Source: an uncultured Nitrosospira sp.
GTDB lineage: Bacteria; Nitrospirota; Nitrospiria; Nitrospirales; Nitrospiraceae
DNA length: 64,000 bases
Assembly: GCA_900696515.1 (NCBI GenBank)
Contig: CAADGK010000101.1
Location: 1 to 64,000 of the forward strand
Direction of reading: 5' to 3'
The number at the start of each line of letters is the position of its first letter. The stretch's first letter is position 1. Of this stretch, positions 62,351 to 64,000 are shown one piece after another. The notes beneath the pieces were generated by a model. It saw only the letters and a program-made list of their open reading frames with translations, was not told the origin of the DNA and ran no database searches. A program made the position numbers and the translations under genes.

Positions 62351-62754
62351 TGAGCACTACATCGCACTGGAAACAATATTTGTGGTGCGTCGGCCTCCTG
62401 CTGACGCTGTGCGCGTTCATGCTTCCGAATGAAGCCTACGCGGCGGGGACGGCCGGAGGAGGGCTCCCCTACGAATCGGCCTTGACCCGGTTACGAGCTT
62501 CGATCACCGGACCCGTCGCCTTTACCTTGTCCTTGATCGGGATCGTAGGCGCTGCAGGGGTGTTGATCTTCGGCGGCGAGTTGACGGGGTTTTTGCGCAT
62601 GATGGTCTTCCTCGTGTTGTTGATCGCCATCCTCGTGGGAGCCCAAAACGTGCTCACGACGCTCTTCGCCGCGGGCGCTGAGATCTCCTGGATCGGGGAG
62701 GGGACCGAGGCCATCGTGGCATCGTCTTGTCCTGAACTGGCGAGGTGGAGCTAA
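62350..62754 (+). CDS. trbC: TrbC, conjugative pilin precursor
   Basis: 134 residues from the ATG at 62350 (a GTG at 62347 is possible). A long signal segment ([19 protein letters not shown]) is followed by two hydrophobic helices ([19 protein letters not shown] and [19 protein letters not shown]), typical of VirB2/TrbC prepilins that are processed and, in RP4, cyclised. It lies between trbB and trbD in the standard order. Confidence 0.92.
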   Translation: MSTTSHWKQYLWCVGLLLTLCAFMLPNEAYAAGTAGGGLPYESALTRLRASITGPVAFTLSLIGIVGAAGVLIFGGELTGFLRMMVFLVLLIAILVGAQNVLTTLFAAGAEISWIGEGTEAIVASSCPELARWS

Positions 62755-62756
62755 CC

Positions 62757-63068
62757 ATGGCGCTCCGGAAGATTCCGATCCGCCGCGTCATGCACCGAGA
62801 CAATCTGTTTCTGGGTGGGGACCGTGAACTGGTGCTGTTCTGTGGCGCGGTCGCGTTTGCATTGATCTTCACCGCCCAAGAACTGCGGGCGGGCATCGTC
62901 GGCGTGAGTCTGTGGTGTCTTCTTCTGTATCTCCTGCGACTCATGGCCAAAGCCGATCCCAAGTTGCGCTACGTCTATCTGCGGCAGTTGCTCTACAAAC
63001 CCTACTATCCCGCGCGCAGTACCCCCTGGCGGGTCAACAGCACCAGGCAAGGAAACCAGTACCTATGA
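62757..63068 (+). CDS. trbD: TrbD, mating-pair formation protein
   Basis: 103 residues from the ATG at 62757. A basic N-terminus (IPIRRVMHRDNLFLGGDREL) precedes two membrane helices (about 27-45 and 48-64), and a basic C-terminus (LRQLLYKPYYPARSTPW) follows, as in TrbD/VirB3. It anchors the pilus assembly machinery with TrbE. The stop overlaps the trbE start (ATGA-type). Confidence 0.92.
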   Translation: MALRKIPIRRVMHRDNLFLGGDRELVLFCGAVAFALIFTAQELRAGIVGVSLWCLLLYLLRLMAKADPKLRYVYLRQLLYKPYYPARSTPWRVNSTRQGNQYL

Positions 63069-64000
63069 TGGTGACGCTGACCGTCCTGATTGCACTGTTG
63101 GGCCTCGTCTTCCTCCTGTTGCTGATCCAACGTCTCCGGGAAGCCGACGCACAGGTGACGGTGAAGAAGCATCGCTCGCAGGACGCGGGCCTGTCGGATC
63201 TCTTGATCTATGCGGCGATGGTGGAGGATGGCGTGATCGTCGGGAAAAACGGCTCGCTCATGGCGGCCTGGATCTACCGCGGCGACGATCAAGCCAGCAG
63301 CACGGAACCCCAGCGCGAAGCGGTGTCGTTTCGGATCAATCAAGCCTTGAGCCAGCTCGGCAACGGCTGGATGGTGCATGTGGATGCGGTGCGGCGTCGG
63401 GCGGCTGGCTATGCCACGCCTGGTCTCTCCCATTTTCCCGATGCGCTGACGGCCGCGTTGGATGAAGAACGCCGTCGGCTCTTCGAAGGGCTGGGGGCCA
63501 TGTACGACGGCTATTTTGTCGTGACGCTGACGTATCTGCCGCCGTTGGTGGCACAACGCCAGTTCGTGGAGTTGATGTTCGACGATGATCAGGCGGCAGT
63601 CACGGCGCAGGACCGGACGAAAGGCCTGGTGGAACAATTCACCCGGGACTGTGCATCGTTTGAATCGCGCTTGTCATCGGTCTTTCGCCTGCAACGCCTC
63701 CGCGGACAATCTCTCATCCTCGAGGATGGGTCGACCGTCACCCATGACGAATTCCTGCGGTGGGTGCAACGCTGCGTGACCGGCCTGAATCAGCCGGTCC
63801 TCTTGCCGTCGCATCCGATGTATCTCGATGCCGTGATCGGCGGACAGGAATTGTGGACGGGCGTCATTCCGAAAATCGGCCGGCAGTACATGCAGGTGGT
63901 GGCAATTGAAGGCTTTCCCCTCGACAGTACCCCAGGCATCCTGACATCGCTCGGGGAGTTGCCTATCGAGTACCGCTGGTCGTCCCGATTTATCTTCATG
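63065..64000 (+). CDS. trbE: TrbE, type IV secretion ATPase, 3' end missing
   Basis: At least 311 residues from the ATG at 63065, still open at the window edge. One N-terminal helix (VTLTVLIALLGLVFLLLLI) is followed by the CagE/TrbE/VirB4 N-terminal domain (LIYAAMVEDGVIVGKNGSLM, LSQLGNGWMVHVDAVRR). The Walker A region would lie beyond the edge. VirB4-type ATPases energise pilin extraction. The frame overlaps trbD. Confidence 0.95.
   Translation, partial: MMVTLTVLIALLGLVFLLLLIQRLREADAQVTVKKHRSQDAGLSDLLIYAAMVEDGVIVGKNGSLMAAWIYRGDDQASSTEPQREAVSFRINQALSQLGNGWMVHVDAVRRRAAGYATPGLSHFPDALTAALDEERRRLFEGLGAMYDGYFVVTLTYLPPLVAQRQFVELMFDDDQAAVTAQDRTKGLVEQFTRDCASFESRLSSVFRLQRLRGQSLILEDGSTVTHDEFLRWVQRCVTGLNQPVLLPSHPMYLDAVIGGQELWTGVIPKIGRQYMQVVAIEGFPLDSTPGILTSLGELPIEYRWSSRFIFM

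Overview
The window reads as part of a conjugative plasmid, or an integrated conjugative element that keeps a plasmid backbone, from a Nitrospira-like nitrifier (Nitrospirota). IncP-type transfer genes sit at both ends: traL and traM at 0-1 kb, and trbB, trbC, trbD, trbE at 61.4-64 kb. A RepA-type initiator, an iteron/DnaA-box origin, parAB and a centromere-like AT-rich block occupy 10.4-14.6 kb. The host is inferred from cargo. A cycA/cycB pair (cytochromes c554 and cM552), known from ammonia oxidisers and comammox Nitrospira, lies near a complete urease operon, cytochrome bd and a DcaP-type porin.

Layout. 0-5 kb: transfer genes, then plasmid accessory genes on the minus strand (DUF4942, RadC-like, small zinc-binding proteins, KlcA antirestriction). 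5-8.7 kb: minus-strand genes of low recognisability. They include a tightly overlapping three-gene unit (pentapeptide-repeat channel, nucleotidyltransferase, small helical protein) and integron-like core sites in front of gene starts. 9.5 kb: a lone secreted cupin. 10.4-17 kb: replication, partition and a tyrosine recombinase. 17.1-24.8 kb: a universal stress protein, a cycA fragment, and ureABC-F-G-D with a UreH-type nickel permease. The urease beta subunit carries a twin-arginine leader. 25-34.8 kb: porin, damaged cycAB, a monohaem cytochrome, and a two-component system whose kinase gene has an internal stop. 34.8-42.4 kb: small stress proteins, cydAB, two small membrane proteins, a frameshifted cupredoxin, a second universal stress protein and a K+/H+ antiporter. 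42.4-54.3 kb: a P-type ATPase, an RND heavy-metal-type efflux pair, DUF1269, MscS and envelope proteins. 54.5-60.8 kb: an outer-membrane protein, a TolC-like protein, an ABC protein with an eroded nucleotide site, and an HlyD-like adaptor.

How it fits together (inference). The cargo suits urea-fed nitrification and low-oxygen or stress survival. A porin, nickel permease and urease would supply ammonia; cytochrome bd, universal stress proteins, the ATPase, DUF1269 and the two-component genes look like a hypoxia or stress regulon. A dyad of the form GGAACTAG...CCTGGTTC lies the same distance (83-84 bp) upstream of ureA and of the DUF4142 gene, with weaker versions near the regulator genes, suggesting a shared regulator.

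The cargo is rich in partial duplications and broken genes: two damaged cycA copies, an interrupted histidine kinase, a frameshifted cupredoxin, a P-type ATPase tail, a DUF1269 tail and a decayed zinc-ribbon copy. This suggests a cargo block assembled by repeated rearrangement, although some interruptions could be assembly errors. No tRNA, rRNA, CRISPR array or intact insertion sequence was recognised.
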